Assembly (NCBI GenBank): GCA_964598995.1
Contig: CAZRDR010000041.1
Coordinates: 1 to 22,669 of the forward strand
From: JACROF01 sp964598995
GTDB taxonomy: Bacteria > Patescibacteriota > Microgenomatia > Levybacterales > UBA12049
Reading direction: 5' to 3'
Length of the DNA: 22,669 bases
Below are positions 8,444 to 16,427 of the stretch, piece by piece. Position 1 is the stretch's first letter. Each line of letters begins with the position of its first letter. The notes below the pieces were generated by a model. The model worked only from the letters and a program-made list of their open reading frames with translations, made no database searches and was not told the DNA's origin. Position numbers and translations under genes: made by a program.

Positions 8444-9991
8444 TTAGCTAGTCGAGGATGCTAGCAAAACTCTTTCAACGATTGGTGATGCATTTTCGCC
8501 CAAAAAGACGATGACGTCATCATTTCCTAGTCTGTCACGAATAAATCTTGGAACCGTATTTGCTTCAATAGATCGTACTTCAACTTTATCAGAACCAACT
8601 CGTAATAGTTTCCTCAGAAGTACCTGATATTTCCCACCAAGTACTAGAACACTTGTACCAAACGAAAGTTCAGTTGTGAGTTCTTTTACTTCTTTCTGAG
8701 TTAACTCTGACTCAAGAGCAAATACGATGACTCGTTGCTTACGGTAGAGCTTTAGTAAGGAAAGACCGCTCTTCAAGATATGTACATCTGAAGCGGCAGT
8801 TGCATCAACAACGACAGTACCGGATTGCAATCGATGCTCGACAAACTCGCCTGATAAAGGTATTAACTTCTCGCATAGGCTGAGAACTCGTTCTGATTTC
8901 ATTCCCTCTGCCAGGACAAAGAGCAAGCCAGGAAGGATATATTCTAGGTGGTGAGTTCCAATCAGTGGTGCTGTAAATTGGAGCTTCTCATCTTTATATA
9001 GAATTGAAAAAGACAGCTTAGTCTTTCGCTGCTGAAGAGATGTAACAGTAAGCATTACGTTATTTTGACTGGTACTGCTGTAGGTAAGAACTGTTCTCTG
9101 CTTCTTCCCAGTGAACTTAATGGGGAATACAGTATCTGCAACGAGCTTCGTATGCAAAGAAATAAATGGCTGCAACAGATTAAATAACTTCTCAGGCTTG
9201 AGGGATTTGGTAAAGATGATAGTTGAGAAATGAATTTCTCTCACAATCCCTTCAAGCTGTGGATAATTAGTATTTTTATGTGGGACGAGTAGGTAATCTG
9301 TCTGATCAGTAACCTCTCGTTGAATGACACGACAGATTTGGCTAAGACTGGATGCTGTATCAACTCTCACCACATCTTTATTTTTTGACAAAAATTGTTC
9401 AAGAAAATATGAGACTTCATCAGCATCATCTCCGACTAAGAGAATTGTCTTAAGTTTTCTATATCTTTTTAAATTCTTCAAAGATGATCGAATCCGAAGA
9501 TCATCGACTATCTCAGTTGGGAAAAGAACGAGGAAAATGGGAATACATACGAACATAAACAGCATCCGATCTAACAGTAAAAGCCAGAGATATCTTTCAG
9601 AAAAGGGGAAACTAAAAGCGATAGCAGTAAATATGAGTGACAAACAAATAATCAATATCGTCTGCGGGGTAAATTTCGGACGACGAATTTTATTTCGACT
9701 AATATCACTGATAACGACGCCAGCTTTAATGAAAAAAAGAGCAAGAACAGTGTACTTAATATAGATCTGTGAGAGATCTGAGAACGTTAAAAGTATGGCA
9801 CTAAATAGTGCTAACCACGTTAATAGTGAAAGAGGTGAGAAAAGAAATGAAGTAACATAAGCAAGTGATACATTTCTCCTCAGGCCATTACTTAAAAACC
9901 TCTGCCATCCATTCACGAAATAGATGATCGAACGAATCGACCAGATAAAAAAAGCCACAGTAGCAAAAATGAAAAAGACATCTACTTGCAT
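8444..9991 (-). CDS. Membrane-anchored MurF-like protein with degenerate ATP loop
   Basis: 515 aa, in the place where murF sits in standard clusters (before mraY). Residues 1-160 carry about five membrane segments (roughly 4-26, 43-70, 76-95, 109-129, 133-158). The rest has the layout of Mur ligase domains 2 and 3: KTILLVGDDADEVS (181-194) at the place of the GxxGKTT P-loop, APLIGTHHLEYILPGLL (341-357) like the MurF GxHxxxN block, VVVDATAASDVHILKSGL (393-410) like the dDxYNAnP..m.aaL block, and VIVFLGENASPIVERVLL (493-510) like the closing KGSR..ME.vv..L block. The P-loop Lys and Thr residues and the Asn of the central block are missing, and the ATP domain is shortened. It is thus either a MurF with another way of working or a non-catalytic membrane scaffold. 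No Shine-Dalgarno site; 40 nt follow the glmS stop. Confidence 0.6.
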   Translation of the reverse strand: MQVDVFFIFATVAFFIWSIRSIIYFVNGWQRFLSNGLRRNVSLAYVTSFLFSPLSLLTWLALFSAILLTFSDLSQIYIKYTVLALFFIKAGVVISDISRNKIRRPKFTPQTILIICLSLIFTAIAFSFPFSERYLWLLLLDRMLFMFVCIPIFLVLFPTEIVDDLRIRSSLKNLKRYRKLKTILLVGDDADEVSYFLEQFLSKNKDVVRVDTASSLSQICRVIQREVTDQTDYLLVPHKNTNYPQLEGIVREIHFSTIIFTKSLKPEKLFNLLQPFISLHTKLVADTVFPIKFTGKKQRTVLTYSSTSQNNVMLTVTSLQQRKTKLSFSILYKDEKLQFTAPLIGTHHLEYILPGLLFVLAEGMKSERVLSLCEKLIPLSGEFVEHRLQSGTVVVDATAASDVHILKSGLSLLKLYRKQRVIVFALESELTQKEVKELTTELSFGTSVLVLGGKYQVLLRKLLRVGSDKVEVRSIEANTVPRFIRDRLGNDDVIVFLGENASPIVERVLLASSTS

Positions 9992-10031
9992 ATGTAAAGG
10001 AGCAGGACTGAATAAAACCGAACCCTTTAAA

Positions 10032-11792
10032 TCACTTAACCGTTACACTTTTCGCCAAGTTTCGTGGTTTGTCAGGATCGAGCTGTTTTTGAACTGCCAG
10101 TGCATAAGATAGATATTGGATTGGTACAATTTGAGCAATAGATGAAGCATTTCCACAGTCATGTACTTCTATAAAATGATCAAATACATCCTCCTTCTTC
10201 TCCCCTACTCCGATAATTAATCCGCCGCGTGCTTTAATCTCTCTGGCATTCGAGATCATAGCAGCATACGTCTCATCTTTAGGGGTAAATACAATACATG
10301 GTGTTCCCTTTGAAATGAGAGCAATTGGTCCGTGTTTTAATTCGCCACCAGCTAAGCCTTCGGTATGAATATAGGTAATTTCTTTGACCTTTAGTGCTGC
10401 TTCAAGTGCTGTCGGGAAAGATACTCCACGTCCAACAGTATACATATGCTCAGCGTTGAGTAAGCTTTCAGCTACTGCATCAAGCTCTCGAATCGATTCA
10501 TCACTTAATAATCTCTCTACCTCATCGGCTGCTCTCCTTAGCTCATCTTTTCCTTTCTCAATCTCACCCCTAATTGAATAAGCTAAGAGAAGAAGAATAC
10601 TTAATTTTGCAGTATATGCTTTTGTTGATGCTACCGCTTTTTCAGGACCTGCGCCAAGAAGAATTTTTTTATCAGCCATTCGATATATGGTCGAGCCAAG
10701 GGAGTTTACCAGCGTTGCGATCTTACTCCCCTTCTCCTTCGCTCGATTTAATGGTTCAATGACATCAATTGTTTCTCCTGATTGTGATAAAGCGATAATC
10801 AGACTTTTATTGGTTAAGAAATCCTCAAGATAATTAAATTCTGACGCAGGTGCTGTGTTAACATGTTTTTTAGCAATTTTTGAGAAGTAATACGTCCCAG
10901 CGAGCGTTGCATGATACGCTGTACCTGCACCAATGAAATATGTTCCAAATGCATTTGCGATAGTTCTCCCCATATCCTCAATTTGATCATCATATGTACT
11001 TGCGATATTTCGGATAATATTTGCCTGTTCATGCATTTCTTTTAGCATGAAATGCGGATACTTCCCCATATTTACATCCTCGATCGTCCAGTCTACCTCT
11101 TCTATTTGCGCCTCTAGTTCGTTACCTGTTGAAAGAGAAAGCAATTGCAGGTGATCACTAAGCACTATCATTTCACCGTCTTTGACAAAGACAAGTTTTC
11201 GAGTATGAGGGATAATTCCTGCAGAGTCAGATGCTAAGAATAATTCGTGATCACCTACACCAACAACAAGAGGTGAACCTGTCTTAGCTGCAATAATCTC
11301 ATCTGTCGGTGCATACGTAGCAACTATCGCGTTGAGTCCATGCAGCCTATTAAAAGCAGTTCGAAATGCTTTAGCGAATCCCTCAGTCTTGAGATATTCT
11401 TCTATAAGATGGGGCATGACTTCTGTGTCCGTCTCAGAGATAAAGGTGTGACCTTTCTGCACTAATTCTTCTTTTAATTCTTCAAAATTTTCGATGATAC
11501 CGTTATGGATGACAGCGATTTGTTGCGAACAGTCGAGATGAGGATGAGCGTTGATATCCGTCACGCCTCCATGAGTAGCCCAGCGTGTGTGTCCAATTCC
11601 TAAGGTACTCTCTGGGAGATTTACGACAGCATTCCCAATTTTCCCGACATGCTTGTCGACTTTAATTTCATTTCCGGACTTAACCGCAACTCCCCACGAA
11701 TCATACCCACGATACTCCAAGAGCTTTAGTCCATCTAAGACTATCTCTGCTGCATTACTTTTAGGTCCGATATAGCCGAATATTCCACACAT
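10032..11792 (-). CDS. glmS: Glutamine--fructose-6-phosphate aminotransferase GlmS
   Basis: Cytoplasmic enzyme that makes glucosamine-6-phosphate from fructose-6-phosphate and glutamine, the entry to UDP-GlcNAc. 586 aa, normal length. The N-terminal glutaminase domain begins MCGIFGYIG with the nucleophile Cys2 and contains GHTRWATHG (68-76) and HNGIIEN (96-102). Two SIS domains follow: FIGAGTAYHA (286-295) and VASTKAYTAKL, then GRGVSFPTALEAALKVKE and ELKHGPIALI; the end DPDKPRNLAKSVTVK is the classic C-terminal tail. The ATG is 1 nt after the stop of the HAD gene (TAA-T-ATG), without a Shine-Dalgarno site, so coupled translation is likely. No glmS ribozyme is possible in this spacing. Confidence 0.98.
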   Translation of the reverse strand: MCGIFGYIGPKSNAAEIVLDGLKLLEYRGYDSWGVAVKSGNEIKVDKHVGKIGNAVVNLPESTLGIGHTRWATHGGVTDINAHPHLDCSQQIAVIHNGIIENFEELKEELVQKGHTFISETDTEVMPHLIEEYLKTEGFAKAFRTAFNRLHGLNAIVATYAPTDEIIAAKTGSPLVVGVGDHELFLASDSAGIIPHTRKLVFVKDGEMIVLSDHLQLLSLSTGNELEAQIEEVDWTIEDVNMGKYPHFMLKEMHEQANIIRNIASTYDDQIEDMGRTIANAFGTYFIGAGTAYHATLAGTYYFSKIAKKHVNTAPASEFNYLEDFLTNKSLIIALSQSGETIDVIEPLNRAKEKGSKIATLVNSLGSTIYRMADKKILLGAGPEKAVASTKAYTAKLSILLLLAYSIRGEIEKGKDELRRAADEVERLLSDESIRELDAVAESLLNAEHMYTVGRGVSFPTALEAALKVKEITYIHTEGLAGGELKHGPIALISKGTPCIVFTPKDETYAAMISNAREIKARGGLIIGVGEKKEDVFDHFIEVHDCGNASSIAQIVPIQYLSYALAVQKQLDPDKPRNLAKSVTVK

Positions 11793-11793
11793 A

Positions 11794-12459
11794 TTACTTA
11801 ATTATTTGATCAAGTTCTTTAAGTGAACGTATTTCAAAGTCAGACCGAAAATCACTTGGTGCGATCTTAGCCCGATTATGCCAGTCTTCTCGTTTTATCA
11901 ATATAGTCATGATATTTTTTGATTCGGACTTCAAACTATAAAGGACATCGACTAAATCATCAATAGCGAAAACACGATAATCTTTATAGGTATCAACAAT
12001 GAGAGGAATATTTTGTTTTTTATCAATTTCATGAATATAAATATGTTCTTCTGAAAAGTGATTAAGAAGTGATTTTATTTTCGCGCGCTGAAGTCCATGC
12101 GGCCCTGCAGAAAATATACCAATTAGTATTTTTCGATCTGTAAGACTAGTAATTACCTCATCAGCATCGGGATAGACTGATCCATCTAGAATACTCTCAT
12201 CGGCAAAGACCTCAACGAGTTTCTCTTTATCAGCAGTTAGTCCTAATCTCTCGCAAAGACTATCTATGAACTCTTTTCGGAAAAAAGATCCATGGGTGCG
12301 CTGCTCCTTATAAATCACATTACACGCAGCAAAAAAAGCATCCTTATCTGAGAAATTAATTAAACTGAAAATTTTTTGATAGCAAGCTTGTTGATAGGAA
12401 GCGGTGTCAAAAAGAGTGTGATCGATATCAAATAAAACAATAGTATTAGAGTTCTCCAT
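11794..12459 (-). CDS. HAD-family hydrolase
   Basis: 221 aa from ATG 12459. HAD motif I is FDIDHTLFD (10-18) with Asp11 and Asp13; motif II is the Ser in GIFSAG; a Lys-rich stretch follows (RAKIKS, DKKQNIP) for motif III; AIDDLVDVL supplies the acidic motif IV. The cap is helical and inserted after motif I. This fits a phosphatase or phosphomutase-like enzyme of unknown substrate. Upstream in-frame starts to 12591 lie deep in the GNAT gene and add unconserved sequence, so ATG 12459, which overlaps the GNAT stop by 14 nt, was chosen. It sits between a GNAT and glmS in what looks like one transcript, so an amino-sugar phosphate is a plausible but unproven substrate. Confidence 0.8.
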   Translation of the reverse strand: MENSNTIVLFDIDHTLFDTASYQQACYQKIFSLINFSDKDAFFAACNVIYKEQRTHGSFFRKEFIDSLCERLGLTADKEKLVEVFADESILDGSVYPDADEVITSLTDRKILIGIFSAGPHGLQRAKIKSLLNHFSEEHIYIHEIDKKQNIPLIVDTYKDYRVFAIDDLVDVLYSLKSESKNIMTILIKREDWHNRAKIAPSDFRSDFEIRSLKELDQIIK

Positions 12460-12901
12460 AATCGATAATATGTCGGTAGACATTAGCATTTCGCTTTTCA
12501 AATCCAAACTTCTCATAAAGATTATTTCCTTCTTCTCGTCGTGGACGAGATGAGAAGTCGAGATATGCAGCGCCTTTTTCCTTCGCACCATCGACTATCT
12601 TTTGCAGTAACTTCGTACCAATCCCCTTACCGCGATATGCTTCATCTACTACTAAATCATCAAGATATGCTTTGCGAACATAAGGTATGCGATAAACGAG
12701 TAAAAATGCCATCCCGGCAATGACATTATTTTTTTCATCGACTGCTATATACAAAGTCGAATTCGGAGAATCGATAATTTCCTGAAGATCATTATCTGTT
12801 AGTTCCTTATGATTATGACCTATCATTTTCGCTAACTCGCGAATCCGATCTGCGACTTCTGAATTAAAACTAGTTAGTTCTTTAATAACAATTTCTTCCA
12901 T
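12446..12901 (-). CDS. GNAT-family N-acetyltransferase
   Basis: 151 aa. The acetyl-CoA pyrophosphate loop is RGKGIGT (90-96), preceded by the beta4 strand AYLDDLVV (78-85); NNLYEKFGFEKR (126-137) is the usual beta6-beta7 end, followed by NVYRH. The tail SSRPRREEGNNLYEKFGF resembles uncharacterised bacterial GNATs. The substrate cannot be read from sequence. It starts 1 nt after the stop of the GlmU-like gene (TAA-T-ATG) and overlaps the HAD gene by 14 nt. The neighbouring GlmU-like protein lacks its acetyltransferase half, so acetylation of glucosamine phosphate is a candidate role; that is inference from context. Confidence 0.85.
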   Translation of the reverse strand: MEEIVIKELTSFNSEVADRIRELAKMIGHNHKELTDNDLQEIIDSPNSTLYIAVDEKNNVIAGMAFLLVYRIPYVRKAYLDDLVVDEAYRGKGIGTKLLQKIVDGAKEKGAAYLDFSSRPRREEGNNLYEKFGFEKRNANVYRHIIDYGEL

Positions 12902-12902
12902 A

Positions 12903-13652
12903 TTAGATTTGTGAGATAAGCTGTTCAGCTTGAGCTAGTTCATCTGGCGTATTTACTCCACGCCATAAGAGCTTGCCACCCCGAACAGCATTCATTTTCT
13001 GTTGGTGTGTTCTGGCAATGTCTACCAGATCGGTAAGATAATACTCGCCTGATATATCATTTTTTTCAATCTTTTTAATAAATTGTTTCAGGAACTCGAC
13101 GTTAAAAACGAAGCAGCCAGGGTTGATCTCAGTGATTTTCTTCTGCTCATCACTCGCATTTTTTTCTTCAACGATTCCTAGTATATTCTCGTTCTCATCA
13201 CGAACGATTCTACCAAGTGCGAACGGATTCTCTTGCTCAATTGTTAAGAAAGTTATACTGTTCTGTTGTGCCATATGCTCAGCAATTAAATCAGTAATAA
13301 CTTTTGTATTGTTACGGTTATACAGGACTGCGTCATCGCCATAGACAACGATAACATCAGTAATCTCTGGCTTGAGTGAAGCGAGAGCGACTTCGACAGC
13401 GTGACCAGTTCCTAACTGCTCTGTCTGCTCAGAAAATGTTACATTAAACCCCGAAAGCGCCTCCATCACTGATTCTTTGGCAAAACCTACCACGACGACT
13501 GTCTGTGATACACCTAATCGTTCCATGAACTCAACGATGTGTTGAATCATAGGCTTGTTTTTCAGGAGTGATGCGACTTTATTGGTAGTCTGACTCTGCA
13601 TGCGCTTTCCTTTACCAGCTGCTAAGATAATCGCTCCAAGTGAGGAGTTCAT
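12903..13652 (-). CDS. GlmU-type nucleotidyltransferase, pyrophosphorylase domain only
   Basis: 249 aa NTP transferase most like the N-terminal (uridylyltransferase) half of GlmU, which makes UDP-GlcNAc from GlcNAc-1-phosphate and UTP. Motifs: LAAGKGKRMQS (10-20) with NKVASLLKNKPM after it, the nucleotide contact EQLGTGHAV (78-86), the metal-site block VYGDDAVL (103-110), and TEINPGCFVFN. Full GlmU is about 450 aa with a left-handed beta-helix acetyltransferase domain; here the protein stops before it and no hexapeptide repeats are found. The ATG overlaps the murA stop by 4 nt and has a perfect AGGAGG 7 nt upstream. Another sugar-1-phosphate substrate is possible, but glmS close by supports GlcNAc. 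Confidence 0.85.
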   Translation of the reverse strand: MNSSLGAIILAAGKGKRMQSQTTNKVASLLKNKPMIQHIVEFMERLGVSQTVVVVGFAKESVMEALSGFNVTFSEQTEQLGTGHAVEVALASLKPEITDVIVVYGDDAVLYNRNNTKVITDLIAEHMAQQNSITFLTIEQENPFALGRIVRDENENILGIVEEKNASDEQKKITEINPGCFVFNVEFLKQFIKKIEKNDISGEYYLTDLVDIARTHQQKMNAVRGGKLLWRGVNTPDELAQAEQLISQI

Positions 13653-14986
13653 TTGATATCCTCCTCTTCAACTCTTTTGATATCAGCACCTAACGCATTG
13701 ACTCGCTCTTCGAAATGTTCATATCCTCTATCTAATTTCTCAACACCGAAAATATAACTTATTCCCGTTGCACACAGTGCAGCTAAGACAACTGCTGCGC
13801 CGGCTCTAATATCGGCCATGGTTACAATAGCATCATGAAGTTTTTTAGGACCGATAATTCTGATCGCGTGGAAATAGGATGGATCGTTATCTTCTAAATT
13901 GAAGTTATAAACTTGTTCTGGATTATCAACCTGAGGATTAAATAATTCGACATTCGCTCCCATTTTTTTAAGATCTTTACTGTATCCCATTTTATTTTCA
14001 AAGACAGTCTCATGAATCGTTGATGTACCTTCAGCCTGTGTCATAAGTACTGCCCAAGGCGCCTGCCAGTCTGTCATAAAGCCTGGATAAATACTCGTCT
14101 CAACATCAGTTGCCTTTAATGGCTGGGCATAGTAAAAACGAACGCCATTTGCCTTTTTCTCGTATTTGGCGTTAGCTTTATCAAGTACTTCATAAAATGA
14201 CTGAAGGTCGACTTTCTCAGCGCCCTTAACGAGGATATCGCCCTTTGTAACATAGGCTGCGACGGCAAATGTTACGACTTCATTACGATCTGGACTGATG
14301 GTATACGTTGCACCATGAAGTTCTGGAACACCATTAATTGTGATCTCACGATGAGCTGTCCGCTTAATATCTGCACCCATTTCATTAAGAAGATTTATGA
14401 GGTCATCGATCTCTGGCTCCTCAGCTGCATTTCTGAGAATAGTTGTCCCTTCAGCCAGAACCGCGGCTAAGATGAGCGTCTCTGTTCCTGTGTGAGTGTT
14501 TTTCTTAAAGGTATAATCGATGCCTTTTAATCCTTCCGTCTTGGCATGAAAGTAACCATCATCACTGACATAACTAATATCAGCGTTCATGAGGCCAATA
14601 CCTTCGATCGTTCGATCAATTGGTCTTGCGCCCAGTCTGCAACCGCCTGGATTTGGAACGATAGCTTCTTTGTAACGAGCTAAAAGAGGTGCGATAAACA
14701 TCGAGGATGTGCGCGCTTTGGCAGCTTTATCTAAGGAGATTTGATGCGTCGAAAAATCATGCATGCGGACTTTCACGATATGATCATTAAATGATACTTC
14801 TCCGCCAATTTCCTTGATAATATCAATCATCACGAAAACATCAGCAATCTCAGGGACATTTTTGATAGTAACCTCTTCGGAAGTCAGACATGCAGCAACG
14901 AGAGCCTTAAGCGCAGCATTTTTCGCACCTGAGGCGGTAACTTCACCTTGGAGGATAGACCCGCCAGTAATTACATACTTTTCCAT
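13649..14986 (-). CDS. murA: UDP-GlcNAc 1-carboxyvinyltransferase MurA
   Basis: Cytoplasmic enzyme that adds phosphoenolpyruvate to UDP-GlcNAc, the first committed step of peptidoglycan synthesis. ATG 14986 gives 445 aa beginning MEKYVITGGSILQGEV. Lys22-Asn23 in SGAKNAALK match the conserved substrate-binding pair. The catalytic Cys116 in NPGGCRLGARP is present, so the enzyme should be fosfomycin-sensitive by the usual rule. GFMTDWQAPW carries the catalytic Asp. The frame extends to 15067, but those 27 codons overlap murC and do not look like MurA. The start is preceded by a promoter rather than a ribosome site. Confidence 0.97.
   Translation of the reverse strand: MEKYVITGGSILQGEVTASGAKNAALKALVAACLTSEEVTIKNVPEIADVFVMIDIIKEIGGEVSFNDHIVKVRMHDFSTHQISLDKAAKARTSSMFIAPLLARYKEAIVPNPGGCRLGARPIDRTIEGIGLMNADISYVSDDGYFHAKTEGLKGIDYTFKKNTHTGTETLILAAVLAEGTTILRNAAEEPEIDDLINLLNEMGADIKRTAHREITINGVPELHGATYTISPDRNEVVTFAVAAYVTKGDILVKGAEKVDLQSFYEVLDKANAKYEKKANGVRFYYAQPLKATDVETSIYPGFMTDWQAPWAVLMTQAEGTSTIHETVFENKMGYSKDLKKMGANVELFNPQVDNPEQVYNFNLEDNDPSYFHAIRIIGPKKLHDAIVTMADIRAGAAVVLAALCATGISYIFGVEKLDRGYEHFEERVNALGADIKRVEEEDIK
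13660..13665 (-). promoter_or_regulatory. Strong Shine-Dalgarno site of the GlmU-like gene
   Basis: AGGAGG lies 7 nt before ATG 13652, inside the Glu/Asp-rich last codons of murA. It fixes the start and shows that this organism does use Shine-Dalgarno pairing at a gene inside a transcript. Confidence 0.85.
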
Positions 14987-14992
14987 GCGCGT

Positions 14993-15001
14993 ATTATACC
15001 A
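14993..15001 (-). promoter_or_regulatory. Extended -10 promoter of murA, leaderless type
   Basis: TGGTATAAT on the minus strand (15001-14993) is a perfect extended -10 element. It ends 6 nt before ATG 14986, so the transcript should begin at about the A of the start codon. It fills the 22-nt gap after the murC stop. No good -35 is seen, as often with extended -10 promoters. Confidence 0.7.
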
Positions 15002-15008
15002 TTTTGAG

Positions 15009-16427
15009 CTAATTAAAAGGTAATAAATCGATACTTTTGTAAATATCTCCGGCTCCCATGAAGACAATTGTGACGTTATCCTTAAGCCTTTCTTTACTTA
15101 ATAACTCAGCTACTTGCTCAGGTTTTGCGATATACAATGCAGCTGGATGACGAAGCGTCAGCTTGTCGACGAGGAGCTTAGAGGATATCGTCGGATCGAT
15201 AGCCTCGCGTGCTGATGGGAAAATATCAGTGATTATTACATTATGTGCCTGATCAAAAGCTGTTACGAAATCTTGGAGTAAGGTTTTGGTACGAGAGAAG
15301 GTATGCGGTTGAAAAATCGCGATCAACGTAGACTGCGGGTAGCGAGCTCTGAGGGACTTTAATGTACTTCTGATCTCAGTCGGATGATGAGCATAATCAT
15401 CAAAGACATGTGCTCCGCTGACGAGCTGGCCTTTATATTCTAGTCGTCTTTTAGAACCTTTGAACTTGCCAAGAACGGCTTTTATCCTCTCAAGTGGCAC
15501 TCCTGCCTCAAGAGCTAGCAATGTCGCTCCTAACGCATTCAAAGCATTGTGCTCACCAGTAACTGAAATACGGAATTCGCCAAGATCGACATCCTTTTGA
15601 CTGACGCGGAAGAAGGTTTGTTCACCTGAGACATGAACATGGGTAATGACATAGGTATTTTTAGGCGAAAATCCATATGAGATTGTCTTACAGGGGGCGT
15701 CTTTGAGAATTGCGAATACCCGCTCATCATCGCCATTACCTACTAAGACACCATTTCGCGGCATCTTACTTGCAAACTGCTTGAAGACTGCTATCACATT
15801 CTCGAGCGTTGGATAGATATCAGGATGGTCATGCTCGATATTTGTAAATATCGCATACTGTGGACGCTGCCAAAGAAAGCGTGCCTTTCGATCATGTTTG
15901 GGTTCTGTCGCATATTCATCTGCCTCAGCGATAAAATAATTTCCTTTGCCAAAATGTCCTGGTAGTTTATCACCAAAGCTTCCTGTTCCGATCAAATATG
16001 AAGGATCCATATTATTTTCCTTAAGGATAGTCGTCAGCATGGCAGTCGTTGTCGTCTTGCCATGTGAACCAGCTACCGAAATCCCGATGAGTTTTTTCCC
16101 CAATATCTCTCCATCCATGAACTCACCTACCGCCTCACCTGCCGACATCACGGGGATGCCAAGATCTAAAGCTCGTACTACCTCAGGATTATCATACCCA
16201 TTATGTGCACCTGTCGTAATGACCAGATCGATGCCCTGTGAGATATGTTCTGGTAAAAATCCGACGAGAGGCTTAATGTGCTTCCTTTCAAGAGCAACAT
16301 CAGTAATGAATTTTTCTTCTACATCACTACCTGAGACGTCGATCCCAGCTTCTTTTGCAATGATAGCCAGTGGAGTCATACCGACTCCTTTTATTCCGAC
16401 GAAGTGAATTCGTTTTACTTTATGCAT
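15009..16427 (-). CDS. murC: UDP-N-acetylmuramate--L-alanine ligase MurC
   Basis: Cytoplasmic ATP-dependent ligase that adds the first amino acid, usually L-Ala, to UDP-MurNAc. From ATG 16427, 472 aa with all three Mur ligase domains: the UDP-binding loop HFVGIKGVGMTPLA (8-21), the P-loop AGSHGKTTTT (119-128), the TNIEHDHPD block that binds metal, and the C-terminal FDDYAHHPTEI and IFQPHTFSRT blocks typical of MurC. ATG 16448 is also open, but an AAGGAG lies exactly 6 nt before ATG 16427 and the conserved N-terminus begins there. It overlaps the murE stop by 8 nt, so the two are probably coupled. Confidence 0.96.
   Translation of the reverse strand: MHKVKRIHFVGIKGVGMTPLAIIAKEAGIDVSGSDVEEKFITDVALERKHIKPLVGFLPEHISQGIDLVITTGAHNGYDNPEVVRALDLGIPVMSAGEAVGEFMDGEILGKKLIGISVAGSHGKTTTTAMLTTILKENNMDPSYLIGTGSFGDKLPGHFGKGNYFIAEADEYATEPKHDRKARFLWQRPQYAIFTNIEHDHPDIYPTLENVIAVFKQFASKMPRNGVLVGNGDDERVFAILKDAPCKTISYGFSPKNTYVITHVHVSGEQTFFRVSQKDVDLGEFRISVTGEHNALNALGATLLALEAGVPLERIKAVLGKFKGSKRRLEYKGQLVSGAHVFDDYAHHPTEIRSTLKSLRARYPQSTLIAIFQPHTFSRTKTLLQDFVTAFDQAHNVIITDIFPSAREAIDPTISSKLLVDKLTLRHPAALYIAKPEQVAELLSKERLKDNVTIVFMGAGDIYKSIDLLPFN

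Noticed and set aside
9992..10031. Possible hairpin or terminator after glmS (AAAGG ... CCTTT)
   Set aside because: Five base pairs with a loop of more than 20 nt and no T-run after it; too weak to call.
12460..12591. 44-codon N-terminal extension of the HAD protein
   Set aside because: It lies in another frame of the GNAT gene, and HAD motif I normally sits close to the N-terminus.
14987..15067. N-terminal extension of murA (27 codons)
   Set aside because: It overlaps murC and the murA promoter lies inside it; the family N-terminus starts at 14986.
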